A DNA stretch of 64,000 bases from Pseudobdellovibrionaceae bacterium (lineage in GTDB: Bacteria; Bdellovibrionota; Bdellovibrionia; Bdellovibrionales; UBA1609): positions 62,001 to 126,000 of the forward strand of contig CP060220.1 in NCBI GenBank assembly GCA_023898385.1. The letters are read 5' to 3'. The translations under genes were made by a program, and so were the position numbers. The notes under the pieces are model-generated. The model was not told the DNA's origin. It did no database searches and saw only the letters and a list, made by a program, of their open reading frames with translations. Below are positions 51,987-60,794 of this stretch, piece after piece; the stretch's first letter is position 1, and each line of letters begins with the position of its first letter.

Positions 51987-53119
51987 TGTATCCAAGCCCC
52001 ACCTGGAATGCTGATTCGCGTTCCATTGTATGTGCAAACATCAACGCGTCCGTCGTAGACCCGTTTGTGTTTACAGAATGCGATGCAGGATGCGAGATCT
52101 TCAACATAAAAATCAAATGTAGGTGACACGCCGGCATGATCAGAAAGAACACAGTTGCTGGACGCTTGCGTGCCTGTTTTCTGGTGCATGGGCATTGAGA
52201 TTGAGCTTAAAATCATCTGTGTCCACGGCATTTCATTGCCTAATTCAACCTCAATTTGACAATCTGATGTACTGACCTGCCCCAATGGCGTATAAGAAGC
52301 TGCCAGCGTAGACGGATCAATCTTAGCCTTGAAGTCACCACAAAATGTTTTACGATTGGTATAATCCTGGTACCAGCCGCTGTCGCACGCGATAATATTG
52401 GGATCACGAGCATTTCGGAAGACGATTCTAAAATGGCCATTCAAGTTGTGAAGGGGGTCGCCCTCCATGGTGACAGAACGCAAAAAGTACTCTCGCAAAC
52501 CATCATCACTTTTACAGTAGCCGGTATTAAATATGTTTTTGACCGGACCAAGTTCGGCACTTTCTTCGGCACAAGAGGGGTCTGTGCAGATCTCGCCATC
52601 GTTGATTTGACCGTCATCAAGACAGTCTTCAATCAAATGTGTGGAGTTATTAACAACAAGGCCCTTGTAAAAATCAATTGTTTTAAAAGGGCGAAGTTGT
52701 GATTTTCGACTTTTCGCTTTCACTTCAAATTTTACCGACACAGCTGTGACCGCACTCGTCTCGGACAATTTTTTTAAACCCGTGGTTTTAAGAGATGTGA
52801 TTTCAAGCATGCCGTAATGGCTGCCCGTGGTTAAAGAGCCGAAACCAGGCAGCTGTAGGTTAAGGGGCACAGAGGCTGTCTCTTCGGGGTCAAGTTCGAC
52901 GTTACTAAATAGGCGGGTGCAGGACCTTTTTTGCGAAAGGGCATTCAAAAGCGTGAGTTGTAATTCACTGTGTTCCATTTGCCCTTCCATATGAGAAACG
53001 TGCTGACCCATATAGGTGGGAAGACCAAAAGCCATGGATAGCATCATCGACGTGATGGCTATCGTCACCGTGAGCTCGGTTAAGCTAAATCCTGAAATAG
53101 AAGATATACGTCCGCCCAT
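51983..53119 (-). CDS. Prepilin-like protein 1
   Basis: First gene of the pilin operon. ISGFSLTELTVTIAITSMML has the prepilin site G-F with Glu at +5. A helix and a pilin-like core follow (QLTLLNALSQKRSCTRLF), then a Cys-rich C-terminal domain ending with ASCIAFCKHK ... VDVCTYNGTRI. AAGGA lies just before the ATG. The promoter region now contains two insertion elements (53191-55993), so expression may be changed or driven from the inserted DNA. Confidence 0.82.
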   Translation of the reverse strand: MGGRISSISGFSLTELTVTIAITSMMLSMAFGLPTYMGQHVSHMEGQMEHSELQLTLLNALSQKRSCTRLFSNVELDPEETASVPLNLQLPGFGSLTTGSHYGMLEITSLKTTGLKKLSETSAVTAVSVKFEVKAKSRKSQLRPFKTIDFYKGLVVNNSTHLIEDCLDDGQINDGEICTDPSCAEESAELGPVKNIFNTGYCKSDDGLREYFLRSVTMEGDPLHNLNGHFRIVFRNARDPNIIACDSGWYQDYTNRKTFCGDFKAKIDPSTLAASYTPLGQVSTSDCQIEVELGNEMPWTQMILSSISMPMHQKTGTQASSNCVLSDHAGVSPTFDFYVEDLASCIAFCKHKRVYDGRVDVCTYNGTRISIPGGAWIQ

Positions 53120-53356
53120 ATTCCTTGATTCATCCCTTCAATAAATGTATCGGAAAAAATCAAAGAAACTTTAGCCCTAGGTCATAAAATGTTAAAAAAT
53201 TTTAGAAATGCGAATTGCCTCAAAATGAGAGTTACTAGTTATTTTAAGGGGTTACTATCGAGACTTTGGTATTGTGAAAAACAGCTCCGCTGCCTCATAA
53301 TAACGGTTACCACAACTGTGATTGCTAAGGCATTGAAACAACGGAGGAAACCACCG

Positions 53357-54511
53357 ATGGATCGCGGAGCTGTAAATCAATATTTAACACTTTTGAGACA
53401 GAGTTACCAAGTTACTTCTTACCAAGAAAAGCAAAAAATTATTGATGTGGTTGGTCTTAATTTTGGTTGGCATAGAAAATCTGTGATTAGGGCTTTGAAT
53501 CGGCCTGATAGTGAACGAAAGAGCCACCCTGGTCGAAAGCGGAAGTACTCAGCGGGAGCCATAATCCATCTGAAAAAGGTATGGCTGAAGATGGATCAAA
53601 TGTGTTCTAAACGGATGCGGGCGGCACTGCCACGGTGGTTAAAAGATTATAACCACTGCAGCGATGCGATAAAGGAAGAATTGATGAGCATGGGGGCAAG
53701 TACGATAGACCGCTACTTGCGAAGCTACAAAGCTCAACTTAAGCGAAAAAACAATACTGGCACGAGGCCTGGCAGTGACTACTTTAAAAACAGGATCCCG
53801 ATTAAGCCGCTGGATCACAACGTCCATGAAGCTGGGGTCGTTGAGGCGGATACAGTCGCTCATTGTGGCGACTCGTTAAGTGGAGTCTTTGCCTGGAGTC
53901 TGACCTTAACAGATGTTAAGACGGGTTGGACAGAAGTGCGAGCCCAATGGGGTAAGTCAGGCATAGGAGTGGTCAACGGTATTACAAATATCGAAGAAAA
54001 TCTTCCGTTCAAAATTAAAGAATTTTGCTGCGACAATGGTTCTGAGTTCTTGAATCACCAGCTGCTCAACTATATGTCTCAACTTGGCCAGGCACACAAG
54101 ATAAAGCGTGGTCGTCCATACCGCAAGAACGATCAGTGCCATGTTGAGCAGAAGAACTACACTCATGTACGGCAGCTTTTTGGTTACCATAGAATAGACC
54201 AAAAAGAACTCATAGAGTTAATGAACGACATTTACGCTAATGAGTGGTCACAGTTGCAAAACTATTTTATGCCGCAGATGAAGTTAATCAGAAAGACAAG
54301 AATAGGTTCAAAGTACAAGCGAGAATACTCAAAACCAATGACACCCTATGACCGAATCATGGCTGAACCAACCATATCCTCAGAAGTGAAAGCTCGTCTA
54401 AAGCGGCAATACGACAACCTCAATCCCTTTGCGTTAAAGGAAGCTCTCGACAGAAAGGTCAATCGTTTCTTCAAGCTAGTGAACTTCAAACCCATAAGGA
54501 ACGCATCATGA
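53357..54511 (+). CDS. Transposase with integrase core (rve)
   Basis: A 384-residue protein; the ATG at 53357 follows ACGGAGGAAAC at a fair distance. The N-terminal part is a helix-turn-helix (KQKIIDVVGLNFGWHRKSVI), then the RNase-H-like core with D in VEADTVAHCGD, D in CDNGSEF and E in HVEQKNYTHVRQ, the DDE triad of integrase-type transposases. It resembles IS481-like enzymes but the exact family is uncertain. The frame is open and motifs intact, so it may be active. Confidence 0.8.
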   Translation: MDRGAVNQYLTLLRQSYQVTSYQEKQKIIDVVGLNFGWHRKSVIRALNRPDSERKSHPGRKRKYSAGAIIHLKKVWLKMDQMCSKRMRAALPRWLKDYNHCSDAIKEELMSMGASTIDRYLRSYKAQLKRKNNTGTRPGSDYFKNRIPIKPLDHNVHEAGVVEADTVAHCGDSLSGVFAWSLTLTDVKTGWTEVRAQWGKSGIGVVNGITNIEENLPFKIKEFCCDNGSEFLNHQLLNYMSQLGQAHKIKRGRPYRKNDQCHVEQKNYTHVRQLFGYHRIDQKELIELMNDIYANEWSQLQNYFMPQMKLIRKTRIGSKYKREYSKPMTPYDRIMAEPTISSEVKARLKRQYDNLNPFALKEALDRKVNRFFKLVNFKPIRNAS

Positions 54512-54612
54512 CCAGACGAAATGACAGAATGCAGGAAAGTAACTCAAGTAAATGGGTCAATATGAATGTCCGGTTTTTTTGGCCTTTTCCCAAGTTGAAA
54601 TGTCCCCTTTTC

Positions 54613-55872
54613 TCAGTCTGACACATTGTGCGTGTTTCGTTTTGAGCCATTCTTAAATTCTGTTAGTTTTTTACACTCAATCACCTCATGTGGGATTGCC
54701 TCTCTGGTTTTTTCGTGAACCACGCTCAAGGTGCCATCGGTGTGGATGCTGACCTCCACTTTTGCCTTTGCCCAGTTGGCTCTGTGAGCGGCTGGCAGGA
54801 GTTGGATTTTATAAAGGCCCTTTCGAGCAATGATGTTATCTGGCCGTACTGTACTTGTGTATTTAGCGCAGAGGATGTTCCGTAAGCACTTGGGGTCAAA
54901 GAGCTCTACAAAGGCTTTCCTGGGGCTTTTAGGCGCCTTCCTGAAGCGCTTCCTGAAGTCAGGTAAAAACACGTCTTCGATAAATACGTTTGCAACGTCG
55001 ATGTTTTTTATTTTTCGAAGCCTGAGCTCTGAGATCAGTCGATCTTGAAAAGTCCTGTTCATTCTCTCAACGCGACCCTTAGCGGGGGCCGAGTGTGCTG
55101 CTATGAACTCGACTCCCAGCTCATCAAGGGCTCTGCCGATTTGGGTGAGGACTTTTTTGTCTTCCTTTGGATCTTCGAAGTACGACTTGTGAGTACCTAC
55201 CTTCACTCCTTGTCCTGAGTAGTGGAACCAACTGGCCTTGTCCGTGTAGATGGCCATAGGAAGGCCATAAGTTCTAAACACATGTTCGAGGGCCTTGAAG
55301 TTAGGCATAGTCCCGTCATGCTCAAAGAACTGTGCATAGAGCGGGTCTGAGGTGGCATCATCGACAATCACGATTAGTTGTAGCTCCTGCCCTGTGCCCA
55401 GCCAGTCGTGCGGTGATGTGTCTTGTTGCAAAAGCTCGCCGGCACTCTCACGTCTCGGGCGCTCTTTGCGGTGCTTCCTGGGACGATGCATTTTCTTGTC
55501 AGTGAGGTTTCCACTGCGCAGTATTTTTCGCACCGACTCAACGCTGATCTTTATTCCCTCCACTTCATTGAGCTTCTCAGTAAAGTGAGTGAAGTTAAGA
55601 TTTGCTTTCTGGTACTGATTTACCCACAAAGACTTGACCCTCTCCACCTTCTCTGGAGATATAGCGTTGTTGCTTGTACGACCGACAAGACCGTGCACAA
55701 CACCTTTGGCGCCTTGAAGACGTACGAGGTCTTCAAGGCGTCGTACCTGCCTTGTTGACAACCCCAATACCTCTGCGGCTTCTTTCTGACGCATGCGTTT
55801 ATCCATCACGTCTTTTATCACTCTGAATTTTTTCACCTCTGCCCCCGTTAATCTAAGCCGTTTAGCACCCAT
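54613..55872 (-). CDS. ISNCY-type (IS1202-like) transposase
   Basis: A 419-residue transposase. The N-terminus RMRQKEAAEVLGLSTRQVRR is the helix-turn-helix, followed by GLVGRTSNN, as typical of ISNCY/IS1202 enzymes. The catalytic core shows D in QQDTSPHDWLG, D in AIYTDKASWF and E in GRVERMNRTFQDR. No frame break. Ends of the element lie about 50-110 bases outside the gene on each side. Confidence 0.85.
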   Translation of the reverse strand: MGAKRLRLTGAEVKKFRVIKDVMDKRMRQKEAAEVLGLSTRQVRRLEDLVRLQGAKGVVHGLVGRTSNNAISPEKVERVKSLWVNQYQKANLNFTHFTEKLNEVEGIKISVESVRKILRSGNLTDKKMHRPRKHRKERPRRESAGELLQQDTSPHDWLGTGQELQLIVIVDDATSDPLYAQFFEHDGTMPNFKALEHVFRTYGLPMAIYTDKASWFHYSGQGVKVGTHKSYFEDPKEDKKVLTQIGRALDELGVEFIAAHSAPAKGRVERMNRTFQDRLISELRLRKIKNIDVANVFIEDVFLPDFRKRFRKAPKSPRKAFVELFDPKCLRNILCAKYTSTVRPDNIIARKGLYKIQLLPAAHRANWAKAKVEVSIHTDGTLSVVHEKTREAIPHEVIECKKLTEFKNGSKRNTHNVSD

Positions 55873-56006
55873 TTAAGCCCCCTCATGGTGAGAGAGCTTA
55901 ATAAATCACCACTAAGTCACTGTAATGACTCAATGTAGAAAAGCGGACATTTCTACTTTGTGAAAAAAGCGGACACTTTAACTTTGTCGGAACAGCCCTA
56001 GGTCAT

Positions 56007-56044
56007 AAAATATCGACATTTTTGGCAGAAAATGTCGATATTTT
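56007..56044 (-). terminator. Perfect 16-bp inverted repeat downstream of putA
   Basis: AAAATATCGACATTTT / AAAATGTCGATATTTT with a 6-base loop (TGGCAG). It may end putA transcription on the minus strand, though it has few G-C pairs and lacks a clear extra U-run. It starts inside the 18-bp direct repeat and could also be a protein-binding or recombination site. Confidence 0.45.
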
Positions 56045-56054
56045 TGGGCGTCGT

Positions 56055-56069
56055 GTTTCACTATGAGAC
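56055..56069. promoter_or_regulatory. Palindrome GTTTCA-CTA-TGAGAC
   Basis: Same 6-3-6 pattern as at 45733 and 63929 (one half-site base changed). Before the insertion at 53191-55993 it would have been about 100 bases upstream of the pilin operon, a normal place for an activator site. No sigma-54 promoter was found between. Confidence 0.4.
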
Positions 56070-56072
56070 GGT

Positions 56073-59000
56073 TTACGCGTCGGGGGCGAAGCCTCGGCGC
56101 ATGGTGTTTTCGCAAATATTTCTGGGATGCATGAAATGCAACAAATAGTCGGGAGACCCCGTTTTGCTGCCAAGGCCAGACATTTTAAACCCTCCGAAGG
56201 GGTGTCGTTGCACGAGAGCTCCCGTAATGCCTCTGTTGATGTAGAGGTTGCCCACATTGAACTCCTCTTTTACCAGCTCAATGTTTGCAGGACTTCTAGA
56301 ATACACACCACCGGTGAGGCCGTATTCAACATCATTAGCCACTTGCAGGGCAGTCTCTAAGTCTTTCACCTTGATCACGGCAAGCACAGGGCCAAAGATT
56401 TCTTCTTGTGCCAAGGACGAATGGGGATCCACGTCCGTAAACACCGTGGGAGGTACAAAAAACCCTTCTTTCGGTACGTCACCTTGATAGGCAAGGGTCG
56501 CCGTGGCTTTGCTCTCCTCAATAATGCCTAAAATCTTTCGTTGGGCTTCTTCGTCGATCACCGGTCCCATAAAGGCTGCGGGATTATCAGCTGGTAGCAC
56601 GCGAATACTTTTCACCGCCTCGACCAGCCGTTCAACAAACCGATCATAAATGCTTTCAAGTACAATCACACGACTGCAGGCAGAACACTTTTGACCCTGA
56701 AAACCAAAGGCCGAATAGACCACACCGTGTATGGCTTCGTCGAGGTCAGCATCACTATCTAGGATGATGGCATTTTTTCCGCCCATTTCAATAATGCATC
56801 TTTTGACGTGTCGCTGGCCTAAAACAATCTGTCCGGCCTTATTCACAATGTGCAGTCCTACGGCCTTACTGCCGGTAAAAGCGATGAGATCCACATCTTT
56901 GTGCCCAGTGAGGTATTCACCCACCTCTTCGCCAATACCTGGCAAATAATTAACGACGCCGGCAGGACAGCCGGCTTCTTTTAAAGCACTCATCAGCAGC
57001 GATGCCGTCACAGAGCTTTGTTCCGCCGGCTTCATGATCACGGTATTGCCTGTAACCACCGCCGCTGTGACCATTCCGGTTAAAATCGCCAGAGGGAAAT
57101 TCCATGGCGCAATAACTAGAGTCACGCCAATGGGTTGATAGTGAAGCCAGTTGCTCTCACCGGGCACTGAGCCCGTACGGTCGCCTTTAGCGATTCGAAG
57201 CATTTCTGCTGCGTAGTAGCGGCAAAAATCAATGGCTTCAGCAATGTCACCATCAGCCTCTGACCATGGTTTTCCGCACTCAATCACTTGAGTGGCCGCT
57301 AAAGTGTAGCGATCTCGCTCTAAAATATCAGCCAGGTTTTTTAGCACCTGCGTGCGTGTATTCACCGACGCCTTTTTCCATGCGGTAAAGGCTGTTCGCG
57401 CTGACGTTACAGAGAGGTCGGCGTGTTCATTAGAGGCCAGACAAATTCGTCCCACCAATTGATCGGGATGAGAAGGATTATAGCGATCAATGGTTCTCTC
57501 GGTATTGATATTTTTGTGATCAATAACAAGGGGGTGGGTTTGACCCATGGTGGATTGCACATCCCTCAACGCCGTTTCCATCTTTTGCCGCTCACTGTGA
57601 ATCGCAAAATCAGTAAATGGATTATTGTGAAAAGCGCGGCTTAGAGTTTTTGGTTGGTTACTTGAAGGCTCAAGACCTAGCCCCGGGTTTTGCATAAGCT
57701 TTTCTGTGGGAATGTTTTCAGAAAACTTAGAGCGCAAAAATGATTCGTTCGACGTATTTTCTAGAAGTCGCCTGACTAAGTAAGCCATTCCAGGAATCAG
57801 CTCGCCAATAGTGGCATATTCGCGAACTCGATATCCTTCATTGGCTAAAGTTTTTTTAATGGAATCGGCCATACCATAGAGCATTTGAACCTCAATGGCA
57901 TTTTTCGAAAGGCCCGCTTCTTCGGCCATAATTAAAGCGGCAGAAATAGAGCGAACATTATGTGAACCAATGGCCAGCCGCACATGTTGAATATTGTTGA
58001 TAGCAAACTGCGCACAATCTTCAAAATTTTTATCAGATTCTTTTTTATTTGTGTAAACAGGAATGGGCCAACCCTGTTGTTCGGCGTGGATAGTCTCAAA
58101 ATCCCAGTAGGCGCCTTTAACTAGGCGTACAGTTACTGCTGTGCCGCGCTCTTTAGCAAATGTGGCAAGCTCATGCAGGTCGGCAAGGGAGTCTCGTAGG
58201 TAGGCTTGAATAACAATTCCAAAATGCGGGTAGTCTCGAAGTTCAGGTTCAAGGAGCAATTTCTTGAATACGGCAAGGGTCAGGTCTTTATGATCATATT
58301 GTTCCATGTCCACATTGACGAAAACAAAATTCTCTTTGGCCAAAAGGAGCAACGGGCGCAGGCGATCAGCGAGAGTGTTAACAGTTTCATCCCAGGCCTT
58401 GGCGTTGATTTGTGAATACAACGAAGTCAGCTTCACTGACACATTCACTTTTGGTATGGGGCCGCGATCATCTTCGTCAAGAAGTGAGTGATGCGACCAG
58501 CTTTTCGCATCTTTGACCAAGCCAACAAGTAGCTCCCGATAGCGCGTTTGATATTCAAGAGCTTCTTTTTCAGAAAGAGTCGCTTCTCCCAAGAGATCGG
58601 CTGTGAAACATAAGTTTTGTTTTCGGGCCTTTTTTAATTTAGGCAAGGCTTCTTCAGGAGTTTCTCCAGTGATAAACATTTTTGCCATTTGGACAATGTT
58701 CTTTTTGATGGCCCTTGATAGTAACCCTGGGGCCAGTGAGCTGACGCCCATTCCAAAATTAAACACGGGTGGAAGTTCTCCGCCATTTTCGGCAAAGTAT
58801 TCTTTTAAATGTCTTGTGACCTCGGCGCCTGAATTGAGGTAGGGAAACACATCGACAAATCGAAACATGTTGGTCTTAAATTCCACATTCTTCATGGACC
58901 AATCCATAATGCGGCCGTACCACCAGTCGCTATTGAATATGGAGGGCCCTGATTGCTCGCCCATTTTTGAAAAAATCAGTTGGCCTTTTTCAAGGACCTT

Positions 59001-59090
59001 ACTTTCAAATAAATGAGTGTGTTCTGGTGATGACATGTGATTGTTAGACATAGGCGTGAGACTCCCCGTGGTTGATGGCGTTAGATCCAT
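56073..59090 (-). CDS. putA: Bifunctional proline dehydrogenase / P5C dehydrogenase
   Basis: A 1,005-residue enzyme that turns proline into glutamate. The first half is the FAD-dependent proline dehydrogenase barrel (VSVKLTSLYSQI, FVNVDMEQYDHKDLT, VRLVKGAYWDFE, IEVQMLYGMADSI, RLLENTSNESFL). The second half is the NAD-dependent aldehyde dehydrogenase (APWNFPLAILTGM, AFTGSKAVGL, IIEMGGKNAI, and GFQGQKCSACSR with the catalytic Cys near residue 800). There is no N-terminal ribbon-helix-helix, so it is the non-DNA-binding form. The ATG at 59090 has GGAGG 7 bases upstream. Length is on the short side for bifunctional PutA. Confidence 0.96.
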   Translation of the reverse strand: MDLTPSTTGSLTPMSNNHMSSPEHTHLFESKVLEKGQLIFSKMGEQSGPSIFNSDWWYGRIMDWSMKNVEFKTNMFRFVDVFPYLNSGAEVTRHLKEYFAENGGELPPVFNFGMGVSSLAPGLLSRAIKKNIVQMAKMFITGETPEEALPKLKKARKQNLCFTADLLGEATLSEKEALEYQTRYRELLVGLVKDAKSWSHHSLLDEDDRGPIPKVNVSVKLTSLYSQINAKAWDETVNTLADRLRPLLLLAKENFVFVNVDMEQYDHKDLTLAVFKKLLLEPELRDYPHFGIVIQAYLRDSLADLHELATFAKERGTAVTVRLVKGAYWDFETIHAEQQGWPIPVYTNKKESDKNFEDCAQFAINNIQHVRLAIGSHNVRSISAALIMAEEAGLSKNAIEVQMLYGMADSIKKTLANEGYRVREYATIGELIPGMAYLVRRLLENTSNESFLRSKFSENIPTEKLMQNPGLGLEPSSNQPKTLSRAFHNNPFTDFAIHSERQKMETALRDVQSTMGQTHPLVIDHKNINTERTIDRYNPSHPDQLVGRICLASNEHADLSVTSARTAFTAWKKASVNTRTQVLKNLADILERDRYTLAATQVIECGKPWSEADGDIAEAIDFCRYYAAEMLRIAKGDRTGSVPGESNWLHYQPIGVTLVIAPWNFPLAILTGMVTAAVVTGNTVIMKPAEQSSVTASLLMSALKEAGCPAGVVNYLPGIGEEVGEYLTGHKDVDLIAFTGSKAVGLHIVNKAGQIVLGQRHVKRCIIEMGGKNAIILDSDADLDEAIHGVVYSAFGFQGQKCSACSRVIVLESIYDRFVERLVEAVKSIRVLPADNPAAFMGPVIDEEAQRKILGIIEESKATATLAYQGDVPKEGFFVPPTVFTDVDPHSSLAQEEIFGPVLAVIKVKDLETALQVANDVEYGLTGGVYSRSPANIELVKEEFNVGNLYINRGITGALVQRHPFGGFKMSGLGSKTGSPDYLLHFMHPRNICENTMRRGFAPDA

Positions 59091-59744
59091 GCCCAAACCT
59101 CCCTCATATGCTGAGCGGCATCGTCCTGTAATTGTGAGCTATTTAATGTCATAGGGCAGGGTCAGTGGGCAACAGCGTTTGGTGCATGGCCTGGTTTGGC
59201 GGCGCACAGCAGCAGATAACCTGTTAGGAGCATTCCAGAAAAAAGGCTGGAGGTGGGGAGCGTTCGCTCCCCCCTGGCAGTGATAGGACTTTGTAGGAAC
59301 TTTCGGCTCATCGGTCACCCGGATACGGGTCAGAGCCTGGATGGTGAACTATCCCTATCGCAATTGCTGGACCAAAAAATTGGGGTCAGGCACTGTGTCC
59401 AAATCAAATATAAGGCCCGAATACACAGACCTTTGGTGAGGTATAAGAGGGTGTTGGGGTCAAAACGACACTTTTTCTTGATGCGGCCAAAATGCCCTTC
59501 AAAAAGTGACATTTCTGCGCGTTTTTCCTGTTGGAAATCTAGACACCAGAAATAATCAATAAAATCAATTACTTAGAATGTTGTGGCTGAGGCGGTGGAG
59601 GCTCTGCGGCTTCGAGCTAACCCCCTGTCGCAACGGCCATTTTTGGGCTCATCAAAAAAAATCAATCATATCAAGGCATTACAAGCTGGTCTCGCGGCAC
59701 AACCCTTGCCTTGTTTGAAGGTAGAAGGAGGCGCTCTAGCCGTG
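59091..59744. other. Intergenic region with hairpin and REP-like elements
   Basis: No supported gene; the open frame starting at 59583 belongs to the next CDS only from 59745. A G-C-rich hairpin (GGGGAGC-GTTC-GCTCCCC, 59255-59272) is conspicuous. Around 59376 and 59455 are TTGGGGTCA motifs (GGGGTCAGGCACTGTGTCC), similar to the REP-like sequences often seen in this group. An unannotated small RNA is possible. Confidence 0.4.
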
Positions 59745-60359
59745 ATGAAACGACTGCTCATGCTCGTATTGTTATTGAATAGTATCCTGTTGATCCAGGC
59801 CTGCGGTCGTCCTGTGCCCGAAGAAGACCCATGTCACTTTGTGGTGAACCAAAAGGGGCAGCGTGTATCTTGGGGCGGGCAGACTATTCGAATGTTCGTG
59901 CATGACTCTGTACCTGCCATATATAGAGACGCCATTAGAGAGGCTGCTGACGTTTGGAACGACAAACTCGGTGAGCGCGTTCTTGAAGTGAGTATTGGAG
60001 CCACCGGCCCGGTGGCCCCCACCCGCGATGGATACTCCACCATTAACTATTTAGATACCTGGGAAGAGAATAAATCCAACGAACAGGCTCGAACCACAGT
60101 TTATTGGACGGGGTCTCAGGTTTACGAAGCGGATATTCGAATTAATAACAAAAATTTTGATTTCTACGTGGGCGATGAGGAACCGGATTTTTCTAAAGTT
60201 CATATGAAAAGCTTAATGGTACACGAGTTTGGTCATGTGCTGGGGCTTGGTCATATCGAAGAAAAATCAAGCGTCATGTATCCCACTTTGCTCAATGGCC
60301 TTGTGCGAACAGACTTGAGCTTTGTGGATTTAAGCTCGGTTCGCTGTGAGTACAATTGA
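59745..60359 (+). CDS. Matrixin-like zinc metalloprotease lipoprotein
   Basis: A 204-residue lipoprotein; LLIQACG gives the acylated Cys near residue 19. HEFGHVLGLGHIEEKSSVMYP contains the metzincin zinc motif HExxHxxGxxH and the Met-turn, as in matrixins (M10A). The rest (VWNDKLGERVLEVSIGATG, ADIRINNKNFDFYVG) fits the catalytic domain, with no propeptide Cys switch and no hemopexin domain. It starts at ATG 59745 (GTG at 59742 also possible) after AAGGAGG. Presumably placed on the outer membrane, where it could cut surface or foreign proteins. Confidence 0.9.
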   Translation: MKRLLMLVLLLNSILLIQACGRPVPEEDPCHFVVNQKGQRVSWGGQTIRMFVHDSVPAIYRDAIREAADVWNDKLGERVLEVSIGATGPVAPTRDGYSTINYLDTWEENKSNEQARTTVYWTGSQVYEADIRINNKNFDFYVGDEEPDFSKVHMKSLMVHEFGHVLGLGHIEEKSSVMYPTLLNGLVRTDLSFVDLSSVRCEYN

Positions 60360-60527
60360 GCGGTGTGTAAATAATACCTGCTGTGCATGTCTTAAAGTGG
60401 ATTTTAGAAATGTAAGGTAATTTAAGTTTCTGTTTTTGTTAACCTGGGCCTAAGATAAGAAATCGGTAGGTCATGCAGTAAGGATATTGTTCAAAACCCG
60501 GGTCAGGCAAAGGAAAGGGAGTTTTTA

Positions 60528-60776
60528 ATGGCATTAAATAACCAATCTGTAGAGATTCAGCGTCAGATGGTTTCTGAAATGAAAGTGGAGCCCGCCACGG
60601 AAGTGACTCCTATCCATCAATCTTATGTGGAATTACCCACCCAAGAATCTTCTGTTTATCATCGTGATGGCATTCAGCAGTTGCGGGCCAACATCAGTCA
60701 ATTGCAAGATCTTCATTCTCGATTGCATTTCATGGTGAACGAAGTCAGTTCGCTAATTAAGCGTCGCCGCATCTAG
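60528..60776 (+). CDS. Small protein of unknown function
   Basis: An 82-residue protein with GGAG 7 bases before its ATG. Its second half is helical (GIQQLRANISQLQDLHSRLH, FMVNEVSSLIKRRRI) and ends in a basic tail; the first half is polar and Glu/Val-rich. No signal or membrane helix, so cytoplasmic. It converges with the Hsp20-fusion gene, 18 bases apart. Function not recognised. Confidence 0.65.
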   Translation: MALNNQSVEIQRQMVSEMKVEPATEVTPIHQSYVELPTQESSVYHRDGIQQLRANISQLQDLHSRLHFMVNEVSSLIKRRRI

Positions 60777-60794
60777 CCCGAAGGCAATTTTTCT

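Larger units (their letters stand above)
53191..55993. mobile_element. Two insertion sequences side by side, inserted upstream of the pilin operon
   Basis: The region between the direct repeats holds one plus-strand and one minus-strand transposase gene of different families. The right element (about 54560-55985) has related ends: TGTCCG-type boxes spaced about 35 bp, GAATGTCCGG...GAAATGTCCCC at the left and, read inward, GTGTCCGC...GAAATGTCCGC at the right. The ends of the left element could not be fixed; a shared GAGTTACT near 53226 and (inverted) near 54540 is suggestive only. Confidence 0.65.
53173..56011. repeat. 18-bp direct repeat flanking two transposase genes
   Basis: AGCCCTAGGTCATAAAAT is found at 53173-53190 and again at 55994-56011, identical over 18 bp. 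Everything between looks inserted: two transposase genes and their ends. It could be the target-site duplication of one compound insertion. Confidence 0.85.

Noticed and set aside
56007..56044. Chromosome dimer resolution site (dif)
   Set aside because: Although the centre is 6 bases, the inner arms do not match the ATAA/TTAT pattern of XerC/XerD sites.
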